Shown here: piece after piece, positions 1 through 5,936 of the stretch | How positions within the stretch are numbered: position 1 is the first letter of the stretch | Layout of the letters: every line of letters starts with the position of its first letter | Source of the DNA: Bordetella parapertussis | GTDB taxonomy: Bacteria > Pseudomonadota > Gammaproteobacteria > Burkholderiales > Burkholderiaceae_B | Direction: 5' to 3' | NCBI GenBank assembly: GCA_945862495.1 | Contig: CAMAYM010000134.1 | Coordinates: 1-5,936, forward strand | Length of the DNA stretch: 5,936 bases | Position numbers and translations under genes: made by a program | Notes under the pieces: generated by a model | The model's input: only the letters and a program-made list of their open reading frames with translations | The model's database searches: none | Told to the model about the DNA's origin: nothing

Positions 1-1584
1 TCGCTTGTTAACCGCGGCTCGGCTTTCACCGAAGTGCAAAGAAAAGCCGCTGGTTTAGAGGGCCTTTTACCCCCTGGCGTGGACACCTTAGCACTGCAAA
101 TTGCCCGCGTACATACCCAGCTTGAACTTCTAGACTCAGATTTGCAGCGCTATTTATTTTTGATGGACTTACAAAGTCGTAATCAGACTTTGTTTTATGC
201 CGTGCTGATGTCCGATCCAGCAAAATTCATGCCCTTGGTTTACACCCCTACTGTAGGTGAGGCGTGCCAAAAGTTTGATCATATTTTTCGCTCAACGCGC
301 GGGCTGTATCTGCCCATCAGCGCCAAGGGGCGTTTGAAAGAGCTGATGTCAAACTGGCCACAAAAAGACATACGCTTTATCGTTGTCACAGATGGTGAAC
401 GCATTCTCGGCCTAGGTGATCTGGGTGTGGGCGGCATGGGCATCCCAATCGGCAAACTGGCACTTTATACCGCAGTAGCTGGGGTACCGCCTGAACTTAC
501 ACTCCCGATCACCCTTGACGTTGGTACAAATAACCAAACGCTGCTAGATGACCCACTCTATCTCGGTTTGCGTCAACAGCGTGTACGCGGCGATGATTAT
601 CATGCGTTCATCGCTGAATTTGTCGATGCCGTACAAACGCTTTATCCAAAATGTTGTTTGCAATGGGAAGATTTTGCAAACTTTAATGCCGTCCCAATTT
701 TAGAGACGTACAAAGACAAGATCTGTACGTACAACGATGACATTCAAGGCACTGCAGGTGTGGCGCTTGCAGGTCTGTATGCGGCCCTGCGTATTACCGG
801 TCAAAAACTGACCGAGCAGCGCTTTCTCTTTATGGGTGCAGGTTCAGCTGCTACAGGTATTGCCGAGCTCATCAGTGAAGCGATGGTGATGGAAGGCCTG
901 ACGATCGAAGAGGCGCGCGCGCGCAACTGGTTATTTGATATTAATGGACTCGTGGATTCCACGCGTGCCGACCTAGCTGATTTCCAAAAGCCTTTTGCAC
1001 ATCAGCATGCGCCTTGCAAATCTTTTGTCGATGCCATCAACGCCATTAAGCCAAACGGGATCGTGGGCGTCAGCACGGTGCCTAAGCTCTTTAATCAGGC
1101 TGTGATTGAGGCGATGTCCAAGGTCAATGCTCAGCCTATTATTTTCCCCTACTCCAATCCTACTTCACGCTCGGAATGTACGGCCGAAGAAGCCTACAAA
1201 TGGTCCAACGGCAAGGCAATTTTCGCAAGCGGAAGCCCTTTTGATCCCGTGACAATTGGTGCAAAAACGTTCGTACCCGGTCAAGGCAACAACGTCTATA
1301 TTTTTCCAGCGCTGGGGATGGCTGTGCTTGCTACCGAGTCCAAACGAGTGACGCAACAAATGTTTATCGTGGCGGCTAAAGCGGTTGCAGAACAGGTCAC
1401 ACAAGAAGATCTAAATACCGGTCTAATTTATCCTCCACAGTCTCAGATTCTTGCAGCCTCTTTGCATACCGCAGCGAAAGTCGCAACCTATGTGTTTGAC
1501 AATGGCTTAGCGCGCGTTGACCGGCCTGCTGATATCGCTGCACACATTAAAGAAATGGCCTACAAACCCGTCTATGGTGACTGA
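1..1584 (+). CDS. maeA: Malic enzyme, long form (NAD(P)-dependent malate dehydrogenase, oxaloacetate-decarboxylating), 5' partial
   Basis: Cytoplasmic enzyme that oxidatively decarboxylates malate to pyruvate and CO2, making NADH or NADPH. The frame is open from base 1. Its first codons read SLVNRGSAFTE, matching the 'LLNKGxAF' lead-in just before 'GLEGLLPP' in malic enzymes, so the true start lies upstream and the GTG at 34 is internal. Of the protein, 527 residues are visible; E. coli MaeA has about 565, so roughly 25-40 are missing. Counting window codons: catalytic Tyr81 in VYTPTVGEAC; DGERILGLGD from 131; catalytic Lys152 in IPIGKLALYT; metal ligands Glu223-Asp224 (WEDF) and Asp247 (YNDDIQGT); dinucleotide fold GAGSAATG at 279-286; then SNPTSRSEC and FASGSPFDPV. 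All key residues are intact. Cofactor choice is unsettled: the Arg in NPTSRSEC also occurs in NAD-dependent E. coli MaeA, while a Lys near this site marks some NADP enzymes. Its 3' end overlaps the exporter gene by 11 bases. Family is certain; the symbol is by similarity to the E. coli long form. Confidence 0.95.
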   Translation, partial: SLVNRGSAFTEVQRKAAGLEGLLPPGVDTLALQIARVHTQLELLDSDLQRYLFLMDLQSRNQTLFYAVLMSDPAKFMPLVYTPTVGEACQKFDHIFRSTRGLYLPISAKGRLKELMSNWPQKDIRFIVVTDGERILGLGDLGVGGMGIPIGKLALYTAVAGVPPELTLPITLDVGTNNQTLLDDPLYLGLRQQRVRGDDYHAFIAEFVDAVQTLYPKCCLQWEDFANFNAVPILETYKDKICTYNDDIQGTAGVALAGLYAALRITGQKLTEQRFLFMGAGSAATGIAELISEAMVMEGLTIEEARARNWLFDINGLVDSTRADLADFQKPFAHQHAPCKSFVDAINAIKPNGIVGVSTVPKLFNQAVIEAMSKVNAQPIIFPYSNPTSRSECTAEEAYKWSNGKAIFASGSPFDPVTIGAKTFVPGQGNNVYIFPALGMAVLATESKRVTQQMFIVAAKAVAEQVTQEDLNTGLIYPPQSQILAASLHTAAKVATYVFDNGLARVDRPADIAAHIKEMAYKPVYGD

Positions 1585-2848
1585 CCGCATCGCATGCATC
1601 CTTAGGGCAGCGGCACTACTACATACGAATGGCCAGACGACACAACGCGTCATTGAAGCGACCACACGCTTGGCGCGTGCGTTTGGCTACGAGGTAGTGG
1701 TCTTACCCCAATGGGATTTGATTCTTCTGCGTTTTAGGCCTCTGGCTGCGGAGACATCCACGCCATGGCGTGATGAATCCGTTCATATTCGGCCAACAGG
1801 CGTTGATATGAATAAGGTCTCTCAAACCACCCATTTGATTGATCGTTTATCCGCCTTACCTTCGCCTTTAACTGAGGAGGAAATCTCTCGCGCGGAAACT
1901 GAACTCACTGCGATTAAAGCACTCACGCCAAGTAGCGATCTACGCTTTGTGTTGATGGCTGGCTTGGGTGCTTCGGCACTTGGGTTGATTTTCGGTGTCA
2001 CAAGTCACCTCACGCTTGTTTTAATTTTTTTTGCTGCAGCAATAGGTGCAATCTTGCGACGCGCTCTGGCGGGTGACAATCTTTTTGTTCAGCCGCTTGT
2101 TGCGGCCTCAATCGCGGGCATTGTGGGTGGGGTGTCGCAATACTTCTTTGCAGATACGCAGCTGCAGTTTGTAGATATCACTCCCTGCATGATTCTTGTG
2201 CCAGGCGCGCATATTTTAAATGCCTCGCTAGATCTAGCCAGAGATCGTCTGACATTAGGACTGGCACGTCTGACTTACTGCCTCATGATTTTATTGGCGA
2301 TCTGTGCAGGACTTTTAATGGGCCTCACGATCACGAATGGCTCGTTGACCGATGGCATGCTGTCAAATCAAGTGCCATTATGGCTTGACATCCTCTCTGC
2401 CGGTATCGCCGTCGCGGCCTTTGGTACATTCTTTTCTCTCCCTTGGCGCATCCTGATTGCACCGATCCTAGTGGGCATGCTCTGCCATGCGAGTCGCTGG
2501 CTGATACTGGAAAATGGCGGTGGGGTGGTGTTGGGTGCGTTCGTCGCCTGCCTGATCGCAGGTATCATTACGGCGATATTGGCGAGATACTTGAAACTCC
2601 CCTTTGCCGCTCTTGCCTTTAGTGCAGTGGTATCAATGATGCCCGGAATTTTTGTTTTTAAACTCGCCAGTGGTCTGATCGAGGTTTATCGCGCAGACAG
2701 TCAAGCCACAGTTGCGATGCTGACAGGTGTGTTTGCGAATGGAACGGCCACCTTTCTCATTGTGATGGCGATGACGTTTGGACTAATTGTTCCTAAGATG
2801 TTGATTGATGGCTGGATCGAGCGGCGTAAAAACGCAATATCCTTATGA
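1574..2848 (+). CDS. ThrE-family threonine/serine exporter (two-domain, about 10 membrane helices)
   Basis: Inner-membrane protein of the ThrE type, whose characterised member in Corynebacterium exports threonine and serine. The predicted 424 residues show the family layout. A soluble N-terminal part has the LLHTNGQTTQRV helix (residues 15-26), the strand-rich VVVLPQWDLILLRF (41-54) and a helical linker ending in ELTAIKAL. From about residue 124 there are some ten hydrophobic segments, near 124-141, 145-160, 171-190, 201-216, 232-252, 270-288, 292-310, 316-337, 345-362 and 383-409. Both membrane halves carry the expected Pro-Gly motif: LVPGAHILNASLDL (208-221) and MMPGIFVFKLASGL (355-368), as in a ThrE half followed by a ThrE_2-like half. 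The ATG at 1574 was chosen because the family-like sequence begins directly after it; the GTG at 1577 is an alternative, and the frame stays open upstream to 1517. No convincing Shine-Dalgarno precedes it, so translation may be coupled to the malic enzyme, whose stop lies 11 bases into this gene. The transported substrate cannot be read from the sequence. Confidence 0.88.
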   Translation: MVTDRIACILRAAALLHTNGQTTQRVIEATTRLARAFGYEVVVLPQWDLILLRFRPLAAETSTPWRDESVHIRPTGVDMNKVSQTTHLIDRLSALPSPLTEEEISRAETELTAIKALTPSSDLRFVLMAGLGASALGLIFGVTSHLTLVLIFFAAAIGAILRRALAGDNLFVQPLVAASIAGIVGGVSQYFFADTQLQFVDITPCMILVPGAHILNASLDLARDRLTLGLARLTYCLMILLAICAGLLMGLTITNGSLTDGMLSNQVPLWLDILSAGIAVAAFGTFFSLPWRILIAPILVGMLCHASRWLILENGGGVVLGAFVACLIAGIITAILARYLKLPFAALAFSAVVSMMPGIFVFKLASGLIEVYRADSQATVAMLTGVFANGTATFLIVMAMTFGLIVPKMLIDGWIERRKNAISL

Positions 2849-2886
2849 TTCATACAACAACACGATGTAACGGTTAATAAATTTCT

Positions 2887-2893
2887 GGAGTGA
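2887..2893 (+). promoter_or_regulatory. Ribosome binding site of the outer-membrane barrel gene
   Basis: GGAGTGA lies 7 bases before the ATG at 2901, a normal spacing, and supports that start. It sits in the 52-base gap (2849-2900) after the exporter gene. This gap is AT-rich and shows no obvious terminator hairpin. I could not identify a paired -35/-10 promoter, so co-transcription with the upstream genes remains possible. Confidence 0.6.
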
Positions 2894-2900
2894 CATTGCC

Positions 2901-3719
2901 ATGGGCTTATTAAATTTTGAACGTCATTGCTTAGTTAAAAAAATTTCAGCGATCGCGCTGGTCTTCCTGTCACCGACAAGCTCTGCATACTTTCCGTTTA
3001 TTACCGACGACACAGGCACGCAAGGCGAAGGTGGCAACCAGCTTGAGCTCAACTACGTTTTCAGTAAGGAACGAGGCGTGGGCGTAGCCGAAGATGGGAC
3101 GTACTTCCCTGGTGATTACGGTACCAGCAATGCCTTTCCTGTCACATACACTCGCGGACTCACAGACGACCTCGATGTATTTGTTGGGATGGTACGTCAA
3201 ACCTCTCCGACAAATGGTTGGATGAACTCAGCGATCGGATTGAAATGGAGGTTTGCGGGCAATCCCGAGGAGGGCTGGAGCTTTGCGGTCAAACCTGCCC
3301 TTCTCACCCCAGTGAGCCGAAACATGGAAGCATCAGGTCTTGGTAACGGAAAAACAAACGGTACAGTTTCGCTTATCAGCTCCTATATACAGCCCACATA
3401 CGAAGTACATGTCAATGCACGTTACACCAGCAATCTATCCTACAGCGGCGCAGCAGAACAACAAGCGCAGCACCTATGGGGTGTTTCCGTTTCGCCAATC
3501 TGGGTACTGAATGATCAATGGAAGCTGGGTGTCGATGCAGGCTTGGATACAAACCCGAATACGACGAGCGCCCAGGTTGCCTATGCGCAGATAGGTGCAG
3601 TCTATGCCCCCATTAAAAACGTTCAGCTTGGCTTAGGCCTAATGGGTAATCGCGCACTTGGAAGCCCAAGCCGCGAATACAATTGGTCAATCATGTCTGG
3701 AGTTGCTTGGCAGTTTTAA
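2901..3719 (+). CDS. Secreted outer-membrane beta-barrel, 'MetA-pathway of phenol degradation'-type transporter family protein
   Basis: Predicted outer-membrane protein of 272 residues. The N-terminus is a signal peptide: positive residues Lys13-Lys14, a hydrophobic core (ISAIALVFL) and a likely signal peptidase I site after SSA (residue 29), leaving a mature start at YFPFITDDTGTQGEGG. The 'PFITDDTGTQG' opening followed by a QLEL strand is what I associate with the Phenol_MetA_deg family (Pfam PF13557). Alternating hydrophobic and polar strands with aromatic girdle residues run through the protein. The last residue is Phe (GVAWQF), the usual end of a barrel recognised by the Bam machinery. 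The family name comes from meta-cleavage operons; its biochemical role is poorly established, and no phenol-degradation genes are present here, so I assign no substrate. The start is fixed by the Shine-Dalgarno at 2887 and the intact signal peptide. The last 29 bases overlap the convergent hmuV gene. The neighbouring haem importer raises the possibility of a role in uptake, but the genes are transcribed toward each other. Confidence 0.8.
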   Translation: MGLLNFERHCLVKKISAIALVFLSPTSSAYFPFITDDTGTQGEGGNQLELNYVFSKERGVGVAEDGTYFPGDYGTSNAFPVTYTRGLTDDLDVFVGMVRQTSPTNGWMNSAIGLKWRFAGNPEEGWSFAVKPALLTPVSRNMEASGLGNGKTNGTVSLISSYIQPTYEVHVNARYTSNLSYSGAAEQQAQHLWGVSVSPIWVLNDQWKLGVDAGLDTNPNTTSAQVAYAQIGAVYAPIKNVQLGLGLMGNRALGSPSREYNWSIMSGVAWQF

Positions 3720-4491
3720 ATTCTGAGGTATTTCTCCTGAGCGGCACCATAAAGAGATCACCTTGCTCATCGTATAGGCAAGACAATCGGATCCCATACA
3801 ATCGCTGCAAAGAGTGCTTTGCCTCAAGACCACTCTCTACCTGCTCAAGCTGACCATCCGTATGCAACAAAATCAAGCGATTGAAGTGTCTCAGTGCATG
3901 ATTGATATCATGCACAATCGCAATTACGGCATGTCGACGCATCCGTGCAAATCTCATTAGTGTCTCTAACATCAGATCTTGAAGGCCTGGGTCGACTGCG
4001 GCAATCGGCTCATCCATCAAAATAAATCCGTCTTCAACATCCCAAAGCTGTGCACAGATTCGCGCCAATTGCACGCGAGCAAGTTCCCCCCCTGACAATG
4101 TATCAACCGTCCTCTCCAGCAGGTGACTCACATTAAGCATCGCGGCGGCACGGTCAACGATTTGATCACAATCAAAATCTCGCGCCCTCGCGACGCGCCC
4201 CAAGCCGATGACAAGCGCAGCGGTCAAGGCAAAGGCAATATCCTGCGATTGATTTAACACAGCACGATGTTGACTAAGGATACCGACAGACCACTTGTTT
4301 AACGGTTGCTCATTCAAATAAATACATCCAGAACTCTCTTGATAGGAACCCGAAAGAAGTTTAAGTAAGGTCGACTTGCCGACACCGTTAGGTCCCAAAA
4401 TAGCAATCGTCTCTGCATTCCGGATCTCCAGTGAATAAGGGCCAAACCTTCGTTCACCAAGCTGTTTCATCACATCACGCATCTTTATCAC
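3691..4491 (-). CDS. hmuV: Haem ABC transporter ATP-binding protein HmuV
   Basis: Cytoplasmic ATPase that powers haem import through HmuU. Counting from the GTG at 4491, the 266 residues show Walker A GPNGVGKST (33-41, Lys39), the Q-loop in RAVLNQ (Gln81), signature LSGGE (132-136), Walker B FILMDE (156-161, catalytic Glu161), D-loop AAVD (164-167) and switch His194 (IVHD). The pattern RAVLxQ then IAF, with an LGR segment about ten residues later, resembles HmuV more than BtuD or FecE. After Walker B it has PIAAVD where PTSALD is usual, a mild deviation unlikely to abolish activity. Start choice: the GTG at 4491 aligns with the usual HmuV opening (short first strand, then 'LGxRR') and has GGGG 8 bases upstream (4500-4503). 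The ATG at 4482 is a real alternative, since GGTGAT at 4487-4492 is well placed for it; it would give 263 residues. Five bases separate it from the hmuU stop, so the two are surely co-transcribed. The 3' end overlaps the convergent barrel gene by 29 bases. A vitamin B12 or siderophore substrate cannot be fully excluded. Confidence 0.87.
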   Translation of the reverse strand: MIKMRDVMKQLGERRFGPYSLEIRNAETIAILGPNGVGKSTLLKLLSGSYQESSGCIYLNEQPLNKWSVGILSQHRAVLNQSQDIAFALTAALVIGLGRVARARDFDCDQIVDRAAAMLNVSHLLERTVDTLSGGELARVQLARICAQLWDVEDGFILMDEPIAAVDPGLQDLMLETLMRFARMRRHAVIAIVHDINHALRHFNRLILLHTDGQLEQVESGLEAKHSLQRLYGIRLSCLYDEQGDLFMVPLRRNTSEFKTAKQLQT

Positions 4492-4492
4492 C
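4487..4492 (-). promoter_or_regulatory. Possible ribosome binding site for an alternative hmuV start (ATG at 4482)
   Basis: On the minus strand GGTGAT, complementary to the 16S anti-Shine-Dalgarno tail, lies 4 bases before the ATG at 4482, which is the correct register. It overlaps the upstream GTG candidate at 4491, so the two starts are mutually competing readings: either the GTG is used, or these bases serve as the ribosome binding site of the ATG. Confidence 0.35.
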
Positions 4493-4496
4493 GTTG

Positions 4497-5561
4497 TTAC
4501 CCCACGCGATGACGCTTGGAACGCACTAACAGCATCAAAAATGGTCCACCCAATAAGGCGGTAAAAATTCCTACGGGAACTTCAGCTGGTATCACAATCG
4601 TACGTGCCAAAGTATCCGACGCAAGCAACAGCAATGCTCCCAGAAGCATTGAGATCGGTAAGAGTGCACGCAAATCCGCCCCCACAAGTGCTCGGGCAAG
4701 ATGAGGCGCAATTAATCCTATAAACCCAATCACGCCACAAAACGCGACGGATAATCCAGCAAGCAAGGCAACCATCACTGAAATCGTCCACCGTAACCTA
4801 GGCACACACACACCAAGAGATGCGGCCGTTGCTTCACCAAGATTCAGTGCATTGAGATGCGGAACATGTGTCCGACACCAAAGGTATACCGCCACCAAAA
4901 CGAGTCCTAATACTGGCACGATCGTCCAATTCGCTCCTCCTAAAGAGCCAAGTGTCCAAAAGGAAAGGCTGCGTAACTGCTCATCCGTCGCAAGATACGT
5001 ACATAAACCAATCACTGCAATTCCCAGTGCGTTTAAAGCAATACCGAGTAAAAGCAAACCAGAGAATGAGCTAGAGATCAACCAGCTTGCGCCTACATTG
5101 AGAAACATACAGGTTAAGAATGCACCCATAAAGGAGACAACGGGAAGTAACCAGACCCTCGCCTCCACAGAAAACACAAGGCTTTGTTCGGAGATCAATA
5201 CGATGGTGAGCGCCGCTGCACATGCAGCACCTGTTGTGACGCCCAACAAACTGGGGTCGGCTAGCGGATTTCGAAACAACCCTTGCACCAGCGCCCCAGC
5301 AAGACCCAGTGAAGCACCGACCAATACGCCCAGTAATACACGTGGAATCCGCAAATACCAGAGGACGTAAGTCTCACCTTCCAGTGGATACGTGATGCCA
5401 TCAGATGAAAGTATGGAATGACCGAACGCAAACAGCTTGGCCCAATGATTCCAATTAATTTCGACACCGCCAGAACGCAATGCCCACAACACGGAAACCA
5501 AAACGAATAATAATGTAAGGAATAATGCCGAAATTTTATAATGATGAAAAATAGTCTTCAT
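4497..5561 (-). CDS. hmuU: Haem ABC transporter permease HmuU (FecCD family)
   Basis: Inner-membrane permease of 354 residues, the usual size for the FecCD/BtuC family; it would act as a homodimer channel with two HmuV subunits. Family motifs appear in order: LRIPRVLLGVLVGASLGLAG (70-89), QGLFRNPLADPSLLGV (93-108), the helix preceding the ATPase-contact region GEATAASLGV (242-251), GFIGLIAPHLAR (279-290, the coupling helix that meets the ATPase), SDTLAR (315-320) and PAEVPVGIFTALLGGPFL (325-342). About ten hydrophobic segments are visible, the first at residues 9-28. The RNPLADP wording and the HmuT-like partner favour haem over cobalamin or a ferric siderophore, though these permeases are hard to separate by sequence alone. 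The ATG at 5561 overlaps the hmuT stop in an ATGA arrangement (5558-5561), which points to translational coupling. No truncation or frameshift is seen. Confidence 0.92.
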   Translation of the reverse strand: MKTIFHHYKISALFLTLLFVLVSVLWALRSGGVEINWNHWAKLFAFGHSILSSDGITYPLEGETYVLWYLRIPRVLLGVLVGASLGLAGALVQGLFRNPLADPSLLGVTTGAACAAALTIVLISEQSLVFSVEARVWLLPVVSFMGAFLTCMFLNVGASWLISSSFSGLLLLGIALNALGIAVIGLCTYLATDEQLRSLSFWTLGSLGGANWTIVPVLGLVLVAVYLWCRTHVPHLNALNLGEATAASLGVCVPRLRWTISVMVALLAGLSVAFCGVIGFIGLIAPHLARALVGADLRALLPISMLLGALLLLASDTLARTIVIPAEVPVGIFTALLGGPFLMLLVRSKRHRVG

Positions 5562-5936
5562 GAATCAAGTACGCTCATAAACTGCGATTTGAGGTGCTTG
5601 ACCGCGAAAGGTAATCGAGGACCAAACCCGAGCAATAACCCTGCATCCATCATTGAGATATGACGATTTTTACCTGCAGGCGTTTGCATGACACCTGGTA
5701 GTTTTAGTACAGCTGAAATGTCACCAAAGGCGCGAAATCCATGCTCTGTCATGAGCAAAACATCGGGGCGTGCAGAAACGAGCGACTCAGGCGTGAGGGG
5801 TCGATAACCCAAATATCCAGAAGCTGCATTCATCGCCCCTGCGTATTCGATCATGGCATGCGCCCCCGTCTGAGCACCTGCCGCCATGAGTCGATTCGTA
5901 CTATGCGCAAACAGAAATAAAACTCTACGAGGAGCG
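5558..5936 (-). CDS. hmuT: Haem-binding periplasmic protein HmuT, C-terminal part (start beyond the right edge)
   Basis: Substrate-binding lipoprotein or periplasmic protein of the haem importer; it captures haem and delivers it to HmuU. Only the last 125 residues are in the window. The frame stays open past the ATG at 5887 to the window edge, and the extra residues APRRVLFLFAHSTNRLMAAG match the family ('RVLFLL...MAAG'), so 5887 is an internal Met and not the start. The visible part is the second lobe of a class III binding protein: GAHAMIEYAGAMNA, then GYRPLTPESLVSARPDVLLM, KLPGVMQTPAGKNRH and the HmuT-typical LLLGFGPRLP near the C-terminus. Family members are roughly 280-300 residues, so more than half the gene, including the signal peptide and the first lobe with the likely haem ligand, lies outside. 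It is the most upstream visible gene of the hmu cluster, so the promoter and any Fur box are also outside. Its stop overlaps the hmuU start by 4 bases. Confidence 0.88.
   Translation of the reverse strand, partial: APRRVLFLFAHSTNRLMAAGAQTGAHAMIEYAGAMNAASGYLGYRPLTPESLVSARPDVLLMTEHGFRAFGDISAVLKLPGVMQTPAGKNRHISMMDAGLLLGFGPRLPFAVKHLKSQFMSVLDS

Noticed and set aside
913..924. Alternating GC tract of 12 bases (possible Z-DNA or simple repeat)
   Set aside because: It lies inside the malic enzyme and is explained by the codons for Glu-Ala-Arg-Ala-Arg. A single short tract gives no support for a structural role.
2844..2849. TATGAT, resembling a -10 box, at the exporter stop codon
   Set aside because: No recognisable -35 lies 15-19 bases upstream (the region reads GC-rich) and there is no extended -10, so I do not call a promoter for the barrel gene.
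3720..3740. CTGAG repeated around the end of the barrel gene, considered as a terminator stem
   Set aside because: The two copies are in direct orientation and not inverted, so they cannot form a hairpin; there is also no U-tract.
4582..4791. Small minus-strand open frame overlapping hmuU in another frame
   Set aside because: It is fully inside hmuU, out of frame, with no independent start signal or recognisable domain.
4852..5370. 172-codon open frame on the + strand opposite hmuU
   Set aside because: It lies entirely antisense to a well-supported permease gene, its translation is low in hydrophobic order and resembles no family I know, and it has no convincing ribosome binding site. It is best explained as a shadow of hmuU codon use.

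Overview
The window comes from a Gram-negative bacterium. One gene encodes a signal-peptide-bearing outer-membrane barrel ending in an aromatic residue, and another set encodes a periplasmic-binding-protein-dependent haem ABC importer. The base composition looks intermediate and even, and I see no phage genes, insertion sequences, RNA genes or CRISPR. The gene families fit a proteobacterium, perhaps a betaproteobacterium, but this is an impression from family resemblance and not a placement.

Layout. Positions 1-1584 (+) hold a long-form malic enzyme whose N-terminus lies before the window. It overlaps by 11 bases with a ThrE-family threonine/serine exporter (1574-2848, +). After a 52-base gap comes a secreted beta-barrel protein of the 'MetA-pathway of phenol degradation' family (2901-3719, +). 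On the opposite strand is a compact haem-uptake cluster read right to left: hmuT (C-terminal part only, running off the right edge), hmuU (4497-5561) and hmuV (3691-4491). hmuT and hmuU share an ATGA stop/start overlap, and hmuU and hmuV are 5 bases apart, so the three look like one transcript. The 3' ends of hmuV and the barrel gene overlap tail to tail by 29 bases. Coding density is close to 100%, and no stretch of more than 300 bases lacks a gene.

How they work together. HmuT should bind haem in the periplasm, HmuU is the membrane channel and HmuV is the ATPase that drives import. An outer-membrane TonB-dependent receptor would be needed but is not in the window. The barrel protein is adjacent but convergently transcribed, so any part in haem or iron uptake is only a hypothesis. 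The malic enzyme (malate to pyruvate) and the amino-acid exporter look co-translated, which suggests shared expression without proving a shared pathway.

This reads as an ordinary chromosomal housekeeping and transport region. I did not find a convincing new system. The most useful observations concern gene boundaries: two genes continue beyond the window edges, and three gene overlaps.
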